From: Actinokineospora sp. NBRC 105648 | GTDB lineage: Bacteria; Actinomycetota; Actinomycetes; Mycobacteriales; Pseudonocardiaceae | Length of the DNA: 64,000 bases | Assembly (NCBI RefSeq): GCF_030269645.1 | Contig: NZ_BSTR01000021.1 | Coordinates: forward strand, 62,001 to 126,000 | Reading direction: 5' to 3' | Shown here: piece by piece, positions 53,701 to 62,202 of the stretch | Position numbering within the stretch: the first letter of the stretch is position 1 | Layout: every line of letters starts with the position of its first letter | Made by a program: the position numbers and the translations under genes | The notes under the pieces: model-generated | Seen by the model: only the letters and a program-made list of their open reading frames with translations | Database searches by the model: none | What the model was told of the DNA's origin: nothing

Positions 53701-56700
53701 GTAACCGATCCGTACGGCAAGTCGGCTGAGTCGCAGGTGCGGGTGGCGATCGTGCCGCCCGGCGACCCGCAGCCCGCAGTGGCCGTCGACGACGTGGTCA
53801 CCGCCGCTCCCGGCATCCGGCTGGCGATCGACGTGCTGGCCAACGACCTGCGCGCCCCCGGCGACACCGTGCGCGTCGGGCCGCTCGCCGAGCGCAATCC
53901 CGGTCTGCCGCCGGACGTCTCGCTCAACGCCGACACCGGCTTGGTCGAGCTGACCGCGCCCGAGCTCACCGGCAAGCCGCTCGTGGTGTCCTACGCCAGC
54001 ACGGGCGGTTTCGGCGAGGCGTCGATCGCGACGCTGACCGTGCGCAGCCAGAAGGACTACAACGTCCCGCCGATCGCGGGTGACACCTACGCCAACCCCG
54101 GTCCCGGCGCGGGCACGGTCGAGGTCGACGTGCTCGCCGCCGCCGGCGACGTCGACGGCGCGCCCGAGGACCTGACCGTCCCGCAGGTCTTCGACCCCAA
54201 GGCGACCGTGTCCGGCGGCAAGATCACCATCCCGGTGCTCGACCAGCCGCGCACCGTGGCCTACGAGGTGCGCGACGGCGGAGGCGCCTCCGCGCTCGGC
54301 CTGGTGCATGTGCCCGCCGCGGGCAACGGCGCGCCGTACGGCAAGGCGGAGCAGAGCATCGAGGTCCCGGCCGACGGCAGCAAGACCGTCTCGATCGCCG
54401 ACTACGTGGTCGACCCGGCGGGCAAGCCGGTGAAGCTCACGCTCACCGAGCGGATCTCCGCCTCGCCGTCGATCGGGCTCAAGGTGCGCAACGAGGGCGA
54501 CCAGGGCCTCGTGCTCACCGCGGTCCCCGGCTACAACGGCCCGGCCGCGGTCACCTTCCAGGTCACCAACGGCACGCTCACCGAGGGCACCACGGCCTAC
54601 ATCACCGTGCCCGTCCAGGTCGGTCCGGACGTGCCGATCCTGCGCTGCCCCAACGGACCCATCACGCTCATCGCGGGCGGCACCACCGTCGGGATGAACA
54701 TCACCTCGGTCTGCCACGTGTGGACGGCCAAGCCCGGCGGCGCGGCCGACCTGAAGTACACGGCCCGCTGGAAGGCTGAGCCGGGCGGCGTGGACATCGC
54801 GGGCCAGGGCAGCGGCACCATCCGGCTCACCGCCTCCGGCGCGGCCCGCCCCGGGGCCAACGGCGTCCTCGAGGTCGGTGTCGACGGCTCGCCCGGCGCG
54901 CCGACCCCGCTGACCGTGCGGGTGATCGCCGTCCCGGCGCCCTCGGTGTCGCCGGTGTCCATCGACGGGGTCAAGGCGGGCGAGACCGCGGTGGTCGACG
55001 TCTCCGCCTACGTCCGCTCCCGGCTGCGCGACCCCGTCGTCTCGGTGCTGTCCGTGCGCCAGGTCGACGGCATGAGCGCTTCGTCCACATCGGACGGTTC
55101 GACGGTCCGGATCACCCCGGGCGGCGACGCGCACGGCTCGATGTCCTTCGAGGTCACCGTCACCGACGTGGCCGACCGCAACCGCAACGACCGCAAGGTC
55201 CCCGGCCGGATCACCCTGCGCGTGCTGGGCGTCCCGGACGCGCCGGGCACGCCGGTGCCGGGGCGCACGACGCTGAGCAAGGTCGTCGAGCTGTCCTGGA
55301 CCACACCGGCCAACAACGGCGCGCCGATCGAGACCTACGAGGTCGGCTACGACGGTGGCACCCAGTCCTGCGCGGGTTCGCCGTGCTCGATCACCGGGCT
55401 CACCAACGGCCGCGAGTACTCGTTCAGCGTCAAGGCCCGCAACCTGGTCGGCTGGGGCAAGCCCAGCGGCCGCTCGGCGGGGGCCAAGCCGGACGAGGTG
55501 CCCGGCGCGGTCGGCGGCCTGACCGCCTCCCGCCCGCAGGACGGTTCGGTGCTGCTCGACTGGACGCCGCCGAAGAACGAGGGCAGCGCCGTCACCCGCT
55601 ACGAGATCACCTGGACCGGCGGCGGCCGCACGACCGCCTCCAGCGGCGCCACCAGCGCGACCGCGAGCGGGCTGGACAACGACACCGTCTACACCTTCAC
55701 CGTCGTCGCGGTGAACGCCGAGGGGCCCGGCCCGGCCACCTCGACCACCGGCCAGTCCGCGGGCGCGCCGTCGCGGCCGAACGCGCCGACCTTCACCGCG
55801 GCCCAGTCGGCCGACCAGTCCTCCCGGGCGGTTCAGGTCAGCTGGGGCGCGGTGTCGGCGAACGGGCCCGGCCCGGTGACCTACACCGTGCAGCGCACCG
55901 GCGGCGGCCGGGACAAGACGGTGTGCCGCAACGCAACCGCCACCTCGTGCGCCGACGACGGCCTGGCCAACGACGGCACGATCTACACCTACACCGTCAC
56001 CGCGTCCAACTCCGCGCCCGGCGAGCACGTCTCGGCGCCGAGTCCGGGCGCGCAGATGGAGGCGACCGCCACCCCGGACCCGTTCGGCGCCTACGAGGCC
56101 GAGGCGACCGGTGTGGACGGTCAGGCGAAGATCACCTTCGACGCGCCGGCCTCGCACGGCCGCACCAACACCGTCACCTGCTCCTGGGGCGGCGGGAACA
56201 GTTGCGGCACCTGGACCTTCCCGCCCGACGGCCGGAACAACGCGAGCTACACGATCAACGGCCTGCCCAACGGCGAGCTGACCAAGATCGCGCTGCGCAC
56301 CTGCAACGGCAGCGGCGGCGGCGCGTACGCGGGCGACCCGTGCAACGTGCCCGCCAGCCAGGACGTCACCGCCTACGGCCCGATGAAGGACCTGGTCGTC
56401 ACCACCTCGACCAGCGGCAAGGACGTGAACTGGAGCATCAGCGTCAACGCCAACGGCAAGCCCGCCACGGTGCGGGTCCAGACCGACGACCAGGACGTGT
56501 CGTTCGAGACCGGGGTCGGCGTGTTCACCAAGGCGGGCAAGGACACCCTCGACTACAACAAGCTCGACACCATCAAGGTCACGGTGACCGACAAGGGCAG
56601 GCCCACGCTCACCGAGACCAAGACGCAGAAGACCGGTCCGCCGCCGCCCGCCCCGGCGGTGACCGTCACCAAGGGCGCCAACTGCGCCAACGCCTGCGGC

Positions 56701-56925
56701 AGCGACCCGGCGGCCTGCACGGACGCCAGCTGCGCCTACATCAAGGTGCAGACGGCGAACTTCCTCACCGCGGTCAACTGCTCGTTCAGCGCCGACAAGC
56801 CGGGCACGTTCGTCAACGAGAACTTCAACCCCAACGAGACCCGCCAGACCCGCAACTTCTACGGGTCCCCGGGCACCAAGGTCTACGTCACCTGCGGTGG
56901 CGTCCCCGGCTCGATGATCTGGTGA
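50761..56925 (+). CDS. Giant surface protein with Ig-like and FN3 repeats
   Basis: Protein of 2054 residues from GTG 50761. A basic N-terminus (MGFLRRHRTAIASS) and one hydrophobic segment (VVLAVGATALVAFALAS) export or anchor it. Residues about 35-390 resemble a repeat propeller (DRDGLFGRLNRPAGALDAAF, VSQ-like blades). From about 396 come several cadherin/Ig-like BIG_9-type domains, each starting with a VxDD/VPD motif then VLDND or VLANDV (about 396, 693, 794, 1006). Three FN3 domains lie at about 1490, 1580 and 1670 (LSWTTPANNGAPIETYEVGYDG, LLDWTPPKNEGSAVTRYEITW, VSWGAVSANGPGPVTYTV). The last 90 residues hold six cysteines. It is followed by MoxR-type assembly genes; a role as a surface adhesin or scaffold is inferred. 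Such giant genes are repeat-prone. Confidence 0.88.
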   Translation: MGFLRRHRTAIASSVVLAVGATALVAFALASTGYPVRQVDLDDGGIWVTSDRDGLFGRLNRPAGALDAAFYPPGGTQQTYQLDIVQDGAAVVARDAITGRLFPVDVARAVALPEQGLSIAAETKIAMAGGTLAALDPKTGRVWATRVDTRAGMTNMGTLDPNNAPVAAVDGVADFAVGVDGTVRVVAESGKTATIRPTEGDFENPDYAALPHPLRSVQVTSVGGDLVVLDAEAGKVVLPDGRDIDVGADEQARVQVPGPGSDVVVLATSKALITVGIEGGQVGTLSEVGAGPPAAPVRLGDCVHAAWSKTPSGYVSSCFGAKAAPGGLRDEQALVKPVFRVNRGAVVLNDLATGAVWDLTTRRKVDDWSAVKPPPVLNPSDKTKNDKNTDAANDKPPKAVDDTLGARPGRTTVLHVLDNDSDPAGNILSISAITAPDNPAVALAVAPDGQSVQVTMPESGVNTRFKYTVDDGKGLNATASVNVESRGADDNKPPELRAGYKPREWSVPSSGTLSLPALGEWRDFDGDPIVLADAKVDAGAVTTTPAGFVEFAAPKQSGTQKVGYRVTDGRSEPVPGTEAVTVQEPTATNAVAAVAEPDVARGQVGRPITVRPLENDRPGSDPTDPAARVRLAGDLAAPPGAAVVTDLKTGLVTVTVSRPGTVFLEYSAAFGNAPFAQGSIRIDATAAPDTPLPPVAVPDTAVVRAQLPTLVDVLANDVDPSGSLLVVQTAEAARDDQLKVAIVKGRWLRITALTPALSPNPQVVRYTVTNGLTGAVTGEVSVTQLGPPADDTPVPKDDYAVVRAGDSVAIPVLDNDTTPGGSPISLQANVEGAPARGKLSVTGLQDPGKQVGDAFVTGNVVRYVPPSSVDAPVKVAIDYVALNPNGDQAVGHAHVTITPAPTPSAPNQAPAPQLVEARAVAGDTIKIVVPTTGLDPDGDSVTVTGIGSASALGRVIAIGATSITYQAYPTSAGTDSFGYVVTDPYGKSAESQVRVAIVPPGDPQPAVAVDDVVTAAPGIRLAIDVLANDLRAPGDTVRVGPLAERNPGLPPDVSLNADTGLVELTAPELTGKPLVVSYASTGGFGEASIATLTVRSQKDYNVPPIAGDTYANPGPGAGTVEVDVLAAAGDVDGAPEDLTVPQVFDPKATVSGGKITIPVLDQPRTVAYEVRDGGGASALGLVHVPAAGNGAPYGKAEQSIEVPADGSKTVSIADYVVDPAGKPVKLTLTERISASPSIGLKVRNEGDQGLVLTAVPGYNGPAAVTFQVTNGTLTEGTTAYITVPVQVGPDVPILRCPNGPITLIAGGTTVGMNITSVCHVWTAKPGGAADLKYTARWKAEPGGVDIAGQGSGTIRLTASGAARPGANGVLEVGVDGSPGAPTPLTVRVIAVPAPSVSPVSIDGVKAGETAVVDVSAYVRSRLRDPVVSVLSVRQVDGMSASSTSDGSTVRITPGGDAHGSMSFEVTVTDVADRNRNDRKVPGRITLRVLGVPDAPGTPVPGRTTLSKVVELSWTTPANNGAPIETYEVGYDGGTQSCAGSPCSITGLTNGREYSFSVKARNLVGWGKPSGRSAGAKPDEVPGAVGGLTASRPQDGSVLLDWTPPKNEGSAVTRYEITWTGGGRTTASSGATSATASGLDNDTVYTFTVVAVNAEGPGPATSTTGQSAGAPSRPNAPTFTAAQSADQSSRAVQVSWGAVSANGPGPVTYTVQRTGGGRDKTVCRNATATSCADDGLANDGTIYTYTVTASNSAPGEHVSAPSPGAQMEATATPDPFGAYEAEATGVDGQAKITFDAPASHGRTNTVTCSWGGGNSCGTWTFPPDGRNNASYTINGLPNGELTKIALRTCNGSGGGAYAGDPCNVPASQDVTAYGPMKDLVVTTSTSGKDVNWSISVNANGKPATVRVQTDDQDVSFETGVGVFTKAGKDTLDYNKLDTIKVTVTDKGRPTLTETKTQKTGPPPPAPAVTVTKGANCANACGSDPAACTDASCAYIKVQTANFLTAVNCSFSADKPGTFVNENFNPNETRQTRNFYGSPGTKVYVTCGGVPGSMIW

Positions 56926-56956
56926 TCGTGCAAGCACAGGAAGACAGGAACGGGCA

Positions 56957-57922
56957 ATGACAGCCACACCGGAGCAGGCGCAGCTGTTCGCGCAGACCTT
57001 CGACCGGTTGGTCGCGAACGTCAGCGTCGCGATCGTCGGCAAGGAGCACGCGGTCCGCCTCGCGCTCACCTGCCTGCTCTCCGAGGGGCACCTCCTGCTG
57101 GAGGACTACCCGGGGACCGGCAAGACGATGCTGGCCAAGGCGCTGGCCCGGTCGGTGCAGGGCACCAACTCGCGCATCCAGTTCACCCCGGACCTGCTGC
57201 CCTCCGACGTCACCGGGGTGACCATCTACGACCAGCGCAGGCAGGAGTTCGAGTTCCACCGCGGCCCGATCTTCCACTCCATCGTGCTGGCCGACGAGAT
57301 CAACCGGGCCTCGCCGAAGACCCAGTCGGCGCTGCTGGAGGTGATGGAGGAGGGCCGGGTCACCGTCGACGGCGTCTCGCACGAGGTGGGCAAGCCGTTC
57401 ATGGTGGTCGCCACGCAGAACCCGATCGAGCAGGCGGGCACCTACCGGCTCCCGGAGGCGCAGCTCGACCGGTTCCTGATGAAGACCAGCATCGGCTACC
57501 CCGACCACACCGCGACGGTGGCGCTGCTCTCGGCGGCGTCGGTGCGCGACCGGTCGGTGGCGGTGCAGCCGGTGATCAGCTCGCAGGTCGTCTCGCAGCT
57601 CGCCGCGACCGCCGACCGGGTGCACGTCGACGCCGCCGTGCTCGCCTACGTGAGCCACATCGCCGAGGCCTCGCGCGAGCACGAGCACGTCCGGCTGGGC
57701 GTGTCGGTGCGCGGCTGCCTGGCGTACGTGCGCTGCGCCAAGACCTGGGCGATGACCAAGGGCCGCAACTTCGTCACGCCCGAGGACGTCAAGGAGCTGG
57801 CGCTGCCCGTGCTGGGCCACCGGATCCTGCTCAACGCGCAGGCGCAGTTCGACGGCGTCTCGATCACCGACGTGATCGAGAAGCTGCTGGCCGACGTCGC
57901 GCCCCCGGTCGCCCGGGGCTGA
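56957..57922 (+). CDS. MoxR-family AAA+ ATPase
   Basis: Protein of 321 residues. Walker A EDYPGTGKT, Walker B VLADEINRASPKTQSALLEVMEE, sensor ATQNPIEQAGTYRLPEAQLDRFLMK. MoxR ATPases act as chaperones that activate or load metals into vWA or other partners. The DUF58 gene starts 1 bp after its stop, typical of MoxR-DUF58-TgpA operons. The surface protein 31 bp upstream may be a client, but that is inferred. Confidence 0.94.
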   Translation: MTATPEQAQLFAQTFDRLVANVSVAIVGKEHAVRLALTCLLSEGHLLLEDYPGTGKTMLAKALARSVQGTNSRIQFTPDLLPSDVTGVTIYDQRRQEFEFHRGPIFHSIVLADEINRASPKTQSALLEVMEEGRVTVDGVSHEVGKPFMVVATQNPIEQAGTYRLPEAQLDRFLMKTSIGYPDHTATVALLSAASVRDRSVAVQPVISSQVVSQLAATADRVHVDAAVLAYVSHIAEASREHEHVRLGVSVRGCLAYVRCAKTWAMTKGRNFVTPEDVKELALPVLGHRILLNAQAQFDGVSITDVIEKLLADVAPPVARG

Positions 57923-57923
57923 C

Positions 57924-59108
57924 GTGGCGGCGATCGCGGAGGCGTTGCGCTCGGTGACCCCGATGGGCACCGTGGTGGCCGTCGGCTCGGTGCTGGCCTG
58001 GGTGGGCGGCGCGGTGCTCGGCTGGGTCGAGCTGGTGGTGGCGGGCGCGGCCGGTGTGCTGGCGTTCGCGGTGTGCCTGGGCTGGGCGGTGGGGCGCAAC
58101 GCGCTGGCCGTGCGGTTCGGGCTCGACCGGCAGCGGGTGGTGGCGGGGCAGCCCGCGGGCTGCGTCGTCGAGGTGGCCGGAACCCGGACCGGGCGGCTGC
58201 TGGCGCTGGAGCTGGAGCTGGCGGTGAACGACGACGTGCACGTGGTCGAGGTGCCCGGCCTGGTCGCCGGGCAGGTCCACCGCGAGCTCTTCCCGATCCC
58301 GACGGAGAAGCGCGGCGTGATCGCGGTCGGACCGGCGGTCACCGTGCGCGGCGACCCGGTGGGCATGCTGCGCCGCGCCGTTTCCTGGGGGCAGACGCAG
58401 GAGCTGTTCGTGCACCCGGTGACCGTGCCGCTGGGCGCGCTGGGCGCGGGCATGCTGCGCGACCTCGAGGGCTACACCACCACTGATTTGTCCACAAGCG
58501 ACTTGGCGTTCCACACGCTGCGCGAGTTCGCCCCCGGCGACGACCGCAGGCACATCCACTGGCGCTCGTCGGCGAAGATGGCCAGCGCGGGTGGCGACGT
58601 CGGTACTTTCCTGGTGCGCCAATACCTCGACACCCGCCGCGCCCGCCTGGTGATCGCCGTCGACGGCGACCTCGCCGCCTACCCCGATCCGGCGGACTTC
58701 GAGACCGCGATCTCAGTCGCCGGGTCGCTCGCGCTGCGCGCGGTGCAGGACGAGATCGACCTGACCCTGTTCGCCGCGAACCAGGTCGTGCACGACGCCA
58801 CCGCCCAGCGCGCCCTCGACGGGCTCGCCCGGGTGACCCCGGTGACCATGGGCCTCGACGACCTGACCACCCGCGCCGCGCGGCTCGCGCCGGACGCCAC
58901 CGTGGTCGTGGTCGTCGCGGGTGGCGAGCGCTCGTTCGCCGAGCTGCTGCGCGCCTGCGCGCAGTTCCCCTCCGACATCCGCAAGGCCGCCATCACCGTC
59001 TCCGCCGCCGCGCAGGCCGGGATCTCCAGCGGGACCGGGCTCACGGTGGCCGCCGTGCGCGACCTGACCGACCTGCGCGCCGTGCTCGACGGGGGGCCAC
59101 TGGGATGA
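57924..59108 (+). CDS. DUF58 family protein
   Basis: Protein of 394 residues from GTG 57924. Two hydrophobic segments at the N-terminus (MGTVVAVGSVLAWVGGAVLGWV, LVVAGAAGVLAFAVCLGWAV) precede a beta-rich region and the DUF58 signature LREFAPGDDRRHIHWRSSAKMASAG, then a vWA-like fold (LVIAVDGDLAAYPDPADFETAISVAGSLA). DUF58 proteins occur downstream of MoxR. Its end overlaps the TgpA gene start by 4 bases (ATGA). Confidence 0.92.
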   Translation: MAAIAEALRSVTPMGTVVAVGSVLAWVGGAVLGWVELVVAGAAGVLAFAVCLGWAVGRNALAVRFGLDRQRVVAGQPAGCVVEVAGTRTGRLLALELELAVNDDVHVVEVPGLVAGQVHRELFPIPTEKRGVIAVGPAVTVRGDPVGMLRRAVSWGQTQELFVHPVTVPLGALGAGMLRDLEGYTTTDLSTSDLAFHTLREFAPGDDRRHIHWRSSAKMASAGGDVGTFLVRQYLDTRRARLVIAVDGDLAAYPDPADFETAISVAGSLALRAVQDEIDLTLFAANQVVHDATAQRALDGLARVTPVTMGLDDLTTRAARLAPDATVVVVVAGGERSFAELLRACAQFPSDIRKAAITVSAAAQAGISSGTGLTVAAVRDLTDLRAVLDGGPLG

Positions 59109-61366
59109 GGTCCGTCGTTCCCACCCGCGCCGACCTCGCGGACGCCGCGTTCCTGGTGCCGCTGTTCGTGGTGGCCATCGCTGGTTTCGCGACCAGCTAC
59201 GACGGCTGGCCGTTCCTCTGGGTCGGCCTGGCCGGGCTCGGTCTCGGCCTGCTGGTCGGGCACGTAGCCACGGTCGCGCGCCTGCCGCTGGTGGCGGTCG
59301 CCGCGATGACCGTGGCGGTGTACTTCCTGCTCGGCGGGGCCGTGCTGCTGCGCGACCGCGCGGTGGCCGGGTTCCTGCCCGGGCCGGACGTGCTCAGCGC
59401 GCTCGCTCGGTCCGGTGTGGACAGTTGGAAGCAGTTGCTCACCACGCTGCCCCCGGTGGACGGCAGCGGCCCGCTGCTGGTGATCCCCTACATCCTGGGC
59501 CTGTTCTGCGGCGCGGTCGGCTTCACGGTGGCCCGCCGGGTGAAGGTCAGCGCCGCGCCCGCGGTGGCGCCGTCGGCCGTGCTGGTCGCGGTGATCCTGC
59601 TGGGCACGCCGTCGCCGGTGCTGCCGACCGTGCAGGGCGGCGCGTTCGCCTGCCTGGTGCTGCTCTGGACGTCCGTGCGCGCCCGTCGCCGTCGGCGACC
59701 GCTGCGCGACGGCGCCCGGCGCGCGACCCGCCTGGTGACCGGCGCGGCGCTGATCGGTGTGGCGGGTGCGGTCGCGGTCGTGGCCGCCCCGGTGCTGCCG
59801 GGCGCGGGCGGACACCGGACCGTGCTGCGCGAGCACATCACCCCGCCGTTCGACCTCAACGCCTACGCCAGCCCGCTGGTCGGTTTCCGCAAGTACACCG
59901 AGAACGCCAACCAGCTGTGGGACCAGACCCTGTTCACCGTCAAGGGCCTGCCCAAGGACGGTTTGGTCCGCATCGCGACCCTGGACGACTACACCGGCGC
60001 GGTGTGGGGCGCGGGCTCGGGCGCCGACGAGGTCGTGCCCGGCGCGCCCAAGTACGGCTTCCAGCGCGTCGGCTCGCGCATTCCGTCCACTGTGGAGGGT
60101 GCGAGCACCGGGGTGGTGGTCACGATTGGCGCGGCCTACGCCACCGCCTACGACGTCAACCCCTGGCTGCCCACCCCCGGCACCCCCAGGGCGGTGCGGT
60201 TCACCGGGCCGAGCGCGACCGGGCACGCCGACAGCTTCCGGTTCAACCTGGCCACCACCGCGGGCATCGTCACCGACCGGCTGCGCACCGGCGACACCTA
60301 CACGGTGGACGCGGTGACCGACGTCGTGCCGCTGCCCGCCGACCCGCAGCCCTTCGGCAGGCCGACGCTCTCCCCGGCGGCCTACACCTTTGTCGCGGCC
60401 AAGACCGGCACCTGGACCGGCAAGGCCACCGACCTGGGCGGCAAGCTCCGGGCCGTGGCGTCCTACCTGCGCGACAACGGCGCCTTCAGCGACGGCGGGC
60501 CGGGGGAGACCGAGTACCTGCCCGGCCACAGCGTCGGGCGGCTCACCAGCTTCCTCAACGCCCAGCGCCCGGTCGGCGACGACGAGCAGTACGCGTCGGT
60601 GTTCGCCCTGGTCGCCAACCAGCTCGGGATGCCCGCCCGGGTCGTCCTCGGCGCCAAACCGGGCCCGGACGGCGTGGTGCGCGGCGAGCACGTCCAGGCC
60701 TGGGTCGAGGTCCACCTGACCGACGGGCGGTGGGCGACGATCATGAACACCGAGTTCATGCCGGACCGCTCGAAGAAGCCCGACCGCGTCCCGCCGCAGC
60801 AGGTCGAGAACACCGACGCCTCGATCGTCCCGCCGCCGAACACCGTCCACCCGCCCAGCTCGCTCACCGACGCCAGCCGCGTCGACCCCAACCTCGGGCG
60901 CGGCGCGGGCGCGCGGGACGAGGGCTTCTGGGAGCTGCCGTCCTACCTGGTGACCATCCTGACCTGGGGCGGGCCGCCGGTTCTGCTGGTCGCCCTGGTC
61001 TGCGCGGTGATCATCGGCGGCAAAGCCCTGCGCAGGCGCAAGCGCAGGCGCACCGGCCTGCCCGCGGTCCGCGTCGCCTCGGGCTGGCAGGAGATCATCG
61101 ACCGCGCCCGCGACCTGGGCACGGCGGTCCCGCTGGGCCTGACCCGACCGGAACAGGCGAACGTCCTGGGCGACGCCGAGGTCCTGCGGCTCGCCCGGGC
61201 GGCCGACGCGACCGTGTTCGGCCCGGTGGAGCCGACCGAGCAGAACGCAGCCCACTTCTGGTCCACCGTGGACGACCTGCGGCGGCAGATGGGCGCGGGC
61301 GTGAGCCGTTTGCGCAGGTTGCGGGCTGCTCTTAGCCTGCGCACGGTGCGCACGAGAACTTCTTAG
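59105..61366 (+). CDS. TgpA-like transglutaminase-fold membrane protein
   Basis: Protein of 753 residues. The N-terminal part has about six membrane segments, the middle a large extracellular region with the transglutaminase core, and the C-terminus another helix (YLVTILTWGGPPVLLVALVCAVIIGG) and a cytoplasmic tail. In the core, DEQYASVFALVANQLGMPARVVLGAKP and HVQAWVEVHLTDGRWATIMNTEFMPDR are visible. The His is kept, but the position where the catalytic Cys is usual (GxCxxYA) is Asp/Glu and the later Asp-Pro is Asn-Thr. So it may be catalytically inactive. Transglutaminase-like proteins with MoxR and DUF58 are common. Function unknown. Confidence 0.9.
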   Translation: MRSVVPTRADLADAAFLVPLFVVAIAGFATSYDGWPFLWVGLAGLGLGLLVGHVATVARLPLVAVAAMTVAVYFLLGGAVLLRDRAVAGFLPGPDVLSALARSGVDSWKQLLTTLPPVDGSGPLLVIPYILGLFCGAVGFTVARRVKVSAAPAVAPSAVLVAVILLGTPSPVLPTVQGGAFACLVLLWTSVRARRRRRPLRDGARRATRLVTGAALIGVAGAVAVVAAPVLPGAGGHRTVLREHITPPFDLNAYASPLVGFRKYTENANQLWDQTLFTVKGLPKDGLVRIATLDDYTGAVWGAGSGADEVVPGAPKYGFQRVGSRIPSTVEGASTGVVVTIGAAYATAYDVNPWLPTPGTPRAVRFTGPSATGHADSFRFNLATTAGIVTDRLRTGDTYTVDAVTDVVPLPADPQPFGRPTLSPAAYTFVAAKTGTWTGKATDLGGKLRAVASYLRDNGAFSDGGPGETEYLPGHSVGRLTSFLNAQRPVGDDEQYASVFALVANQLGMPARVVLGAKPGPDGVVRGEHVQAWVEVHLTDGRWATIMNTEFMPDRSKKPDRVPPQQVENTDASIVPPPNTVHPPSSLTDASRVDPNLGRGAGARDEGFWELPSYLVTILTWGGPPVLLVALVCAVIIGGKALRRRKRRRTGLPAVRVASGWQEIIDRARDLGTAVPLGLTRPEQANVLGDAEVLRLARAADATVFGPVEPTEQNAAHFWSTVDDLRRQMGAGVSRLRRLRAALSLRTVRTRTS

Positions 61367-61373
61367 AAGTTCT
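61355..61373. promoter_or_regulatory. AT-rich palindrome at the TgpA stop
   Basis: AGAACTTCTTAGAAGTTCT is a perfect inverted repeat (8-bp arms, 3-nt loop) that includes the TgpA stop codon. It lies 92 bp before the YCII gene. It may be a weak terminator or an operator for the YCII/sigma pair; both are inference. Confidence 0.45.
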
Positions 61374-61464
61374 TGTCGACCCCGTGTCGATCCGGGTCCG
61401 CGCCGTTCGACGCGTCAGTGAGGCCAGGACAACGGTCCGGGCACAGTTTCCAGGGAGTGTTGAG

Positions 61465-61827
61465 ATGCCGCGCTACATGATGATGCACAAGATGACCGCC
61501 GACATGGAGGCCGGTGTGCCCCCGACCCCCGAGCAGATGGCCCGGATCGGCGCCCTCATGGCCGAGGTGGAGGCGGCCGGTGTGCAGCTGGCGGGCGAGG
61601 GCCTGCGCCCCACCAAGGACGCCTCGCGGATCGTGGTCAAGGACGGCGCGACGACGGTGACCGACGGTCCGTTCGCGGAGACGAAGGAACTGATCGCCGG
61701 GTTCTCGATCGTGCGGACCGAGACCAGGGAGGAAGCGATCGGGTGGGCGCTGAAGTTCGCCGAGGTGCTCGGGCACGACATCGAGATCGACGTCCGCCAG
61801 GTCGTCGAGTTCTCCGACTTCGAGTGA
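61465..61827 (+). CDS. YCII-related (DGPF) protein
   Basis: Protein of 120 residues from ATG 61465. It has the YCII/DGPF pattern: MPRYMMMHKM, TPEQMARIGALMAEVEAAGVQLAGEGLRP, TVTDGPFAETKELIAGFSIV with the DGPF motif and the following ETKEL. YCII proteins of this type are encoded next to ECF42 sigma factors, as here. The ferredoxin-like fold suggests a small-molecule-handling or dimeric enzyme; the activity is unknown. It precedes the sigma factor by about 375 bp, a gap filled by a foldback element and G-rich repeats. Confidence 0.88.
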   Translation: MPRYMMMHKMTADMEAGVPPTPEQMARIGALMAEVEAAGVQLAGEGLRPTKDASRIVVKDGATTVTDGPFAETKELIAGFSIVRTETREEAIGWALKFAEVLGHDIEIDVRQVVEFSDFE

Positions 61828-61901
61828 CAGCCCCTCGCCCGGTGCCTTGGCCGCGACGCGATGGAGTGGACCTGCTCGCAGGGGCCAGAGTCGCGTTGTG
61901 G

Positions 61902-62040
61902 GCTCGATCGGGCGGACCGGCTTGATCTGGGGACCCCGGAAGAGGCGCGGTGGGTAAAGCGGGTGGGGAAGGGATCCACCCACCTGCCAGGCAGCTTAGC
62001 GCCTCTTCCCCCCAGATAAAGCCGGTCCGCCCGATCGAGC
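61902..62040 (-). repeat. Foldback element copy E (GCTCGAT family)
   Basis: Arms 61902-61932 and 62010-62040 pair over 31 bp with one mismatch. Inside, GAAGAGGCGC pairs with GCGCCTCTTC, then core GTGGGTAAAGCGGGTGGGG and TTAGCGCCTCTTCC as in copy A. Sense strand is minus. Conserved flank continues to about 62075 (TTGGGCGGGTGGGTGCGGTTGGG). It fills most of the 375-bp gap 61828-62202, which holds no gene. Confidence 0.9.
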
Positions 62041-62099
62041 AGTTGGGCGGGTGGGTGCGGTTGGGCTGGTGGTGGGGTGGCGAGTGTGGGTTGCTCGTC

Positions 62100-62134
62100 G
62101 GGGTGCGGGGTGCGGGGTGCGGGGTGCGGGGTGC
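62100..62134 (+). repeat. Five tandem GGGGTGC heptamers
   Basis: Five exact copies of GGGGTGC, followed by further G-rich sequence up to 62165. The tract lies about 70 bp before the ECF42-type sigma start. It could form a quadruplex on the coding strand. Copy number is likely variable. Confidence 0.9.
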
Positions 62135-62202
62135 CGGGTGTAGGTGGGGCGGGGCGGGGGGCGGGCTTTGCCCTGGGGTGACCCTGCTGTTCTGATTGGG
62201 GG

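Noticed and set aside
50641..57069. Minus-strand open frame of over 2100 codons opposite the surface protein
   Set aside because: It mirrors the GC-rich third-codon pattern of the real plus-strand gene, has Arg/Gly/Val/Asp-rich nonsense composition and no family motifs. The plus-strand gene has clear domains.
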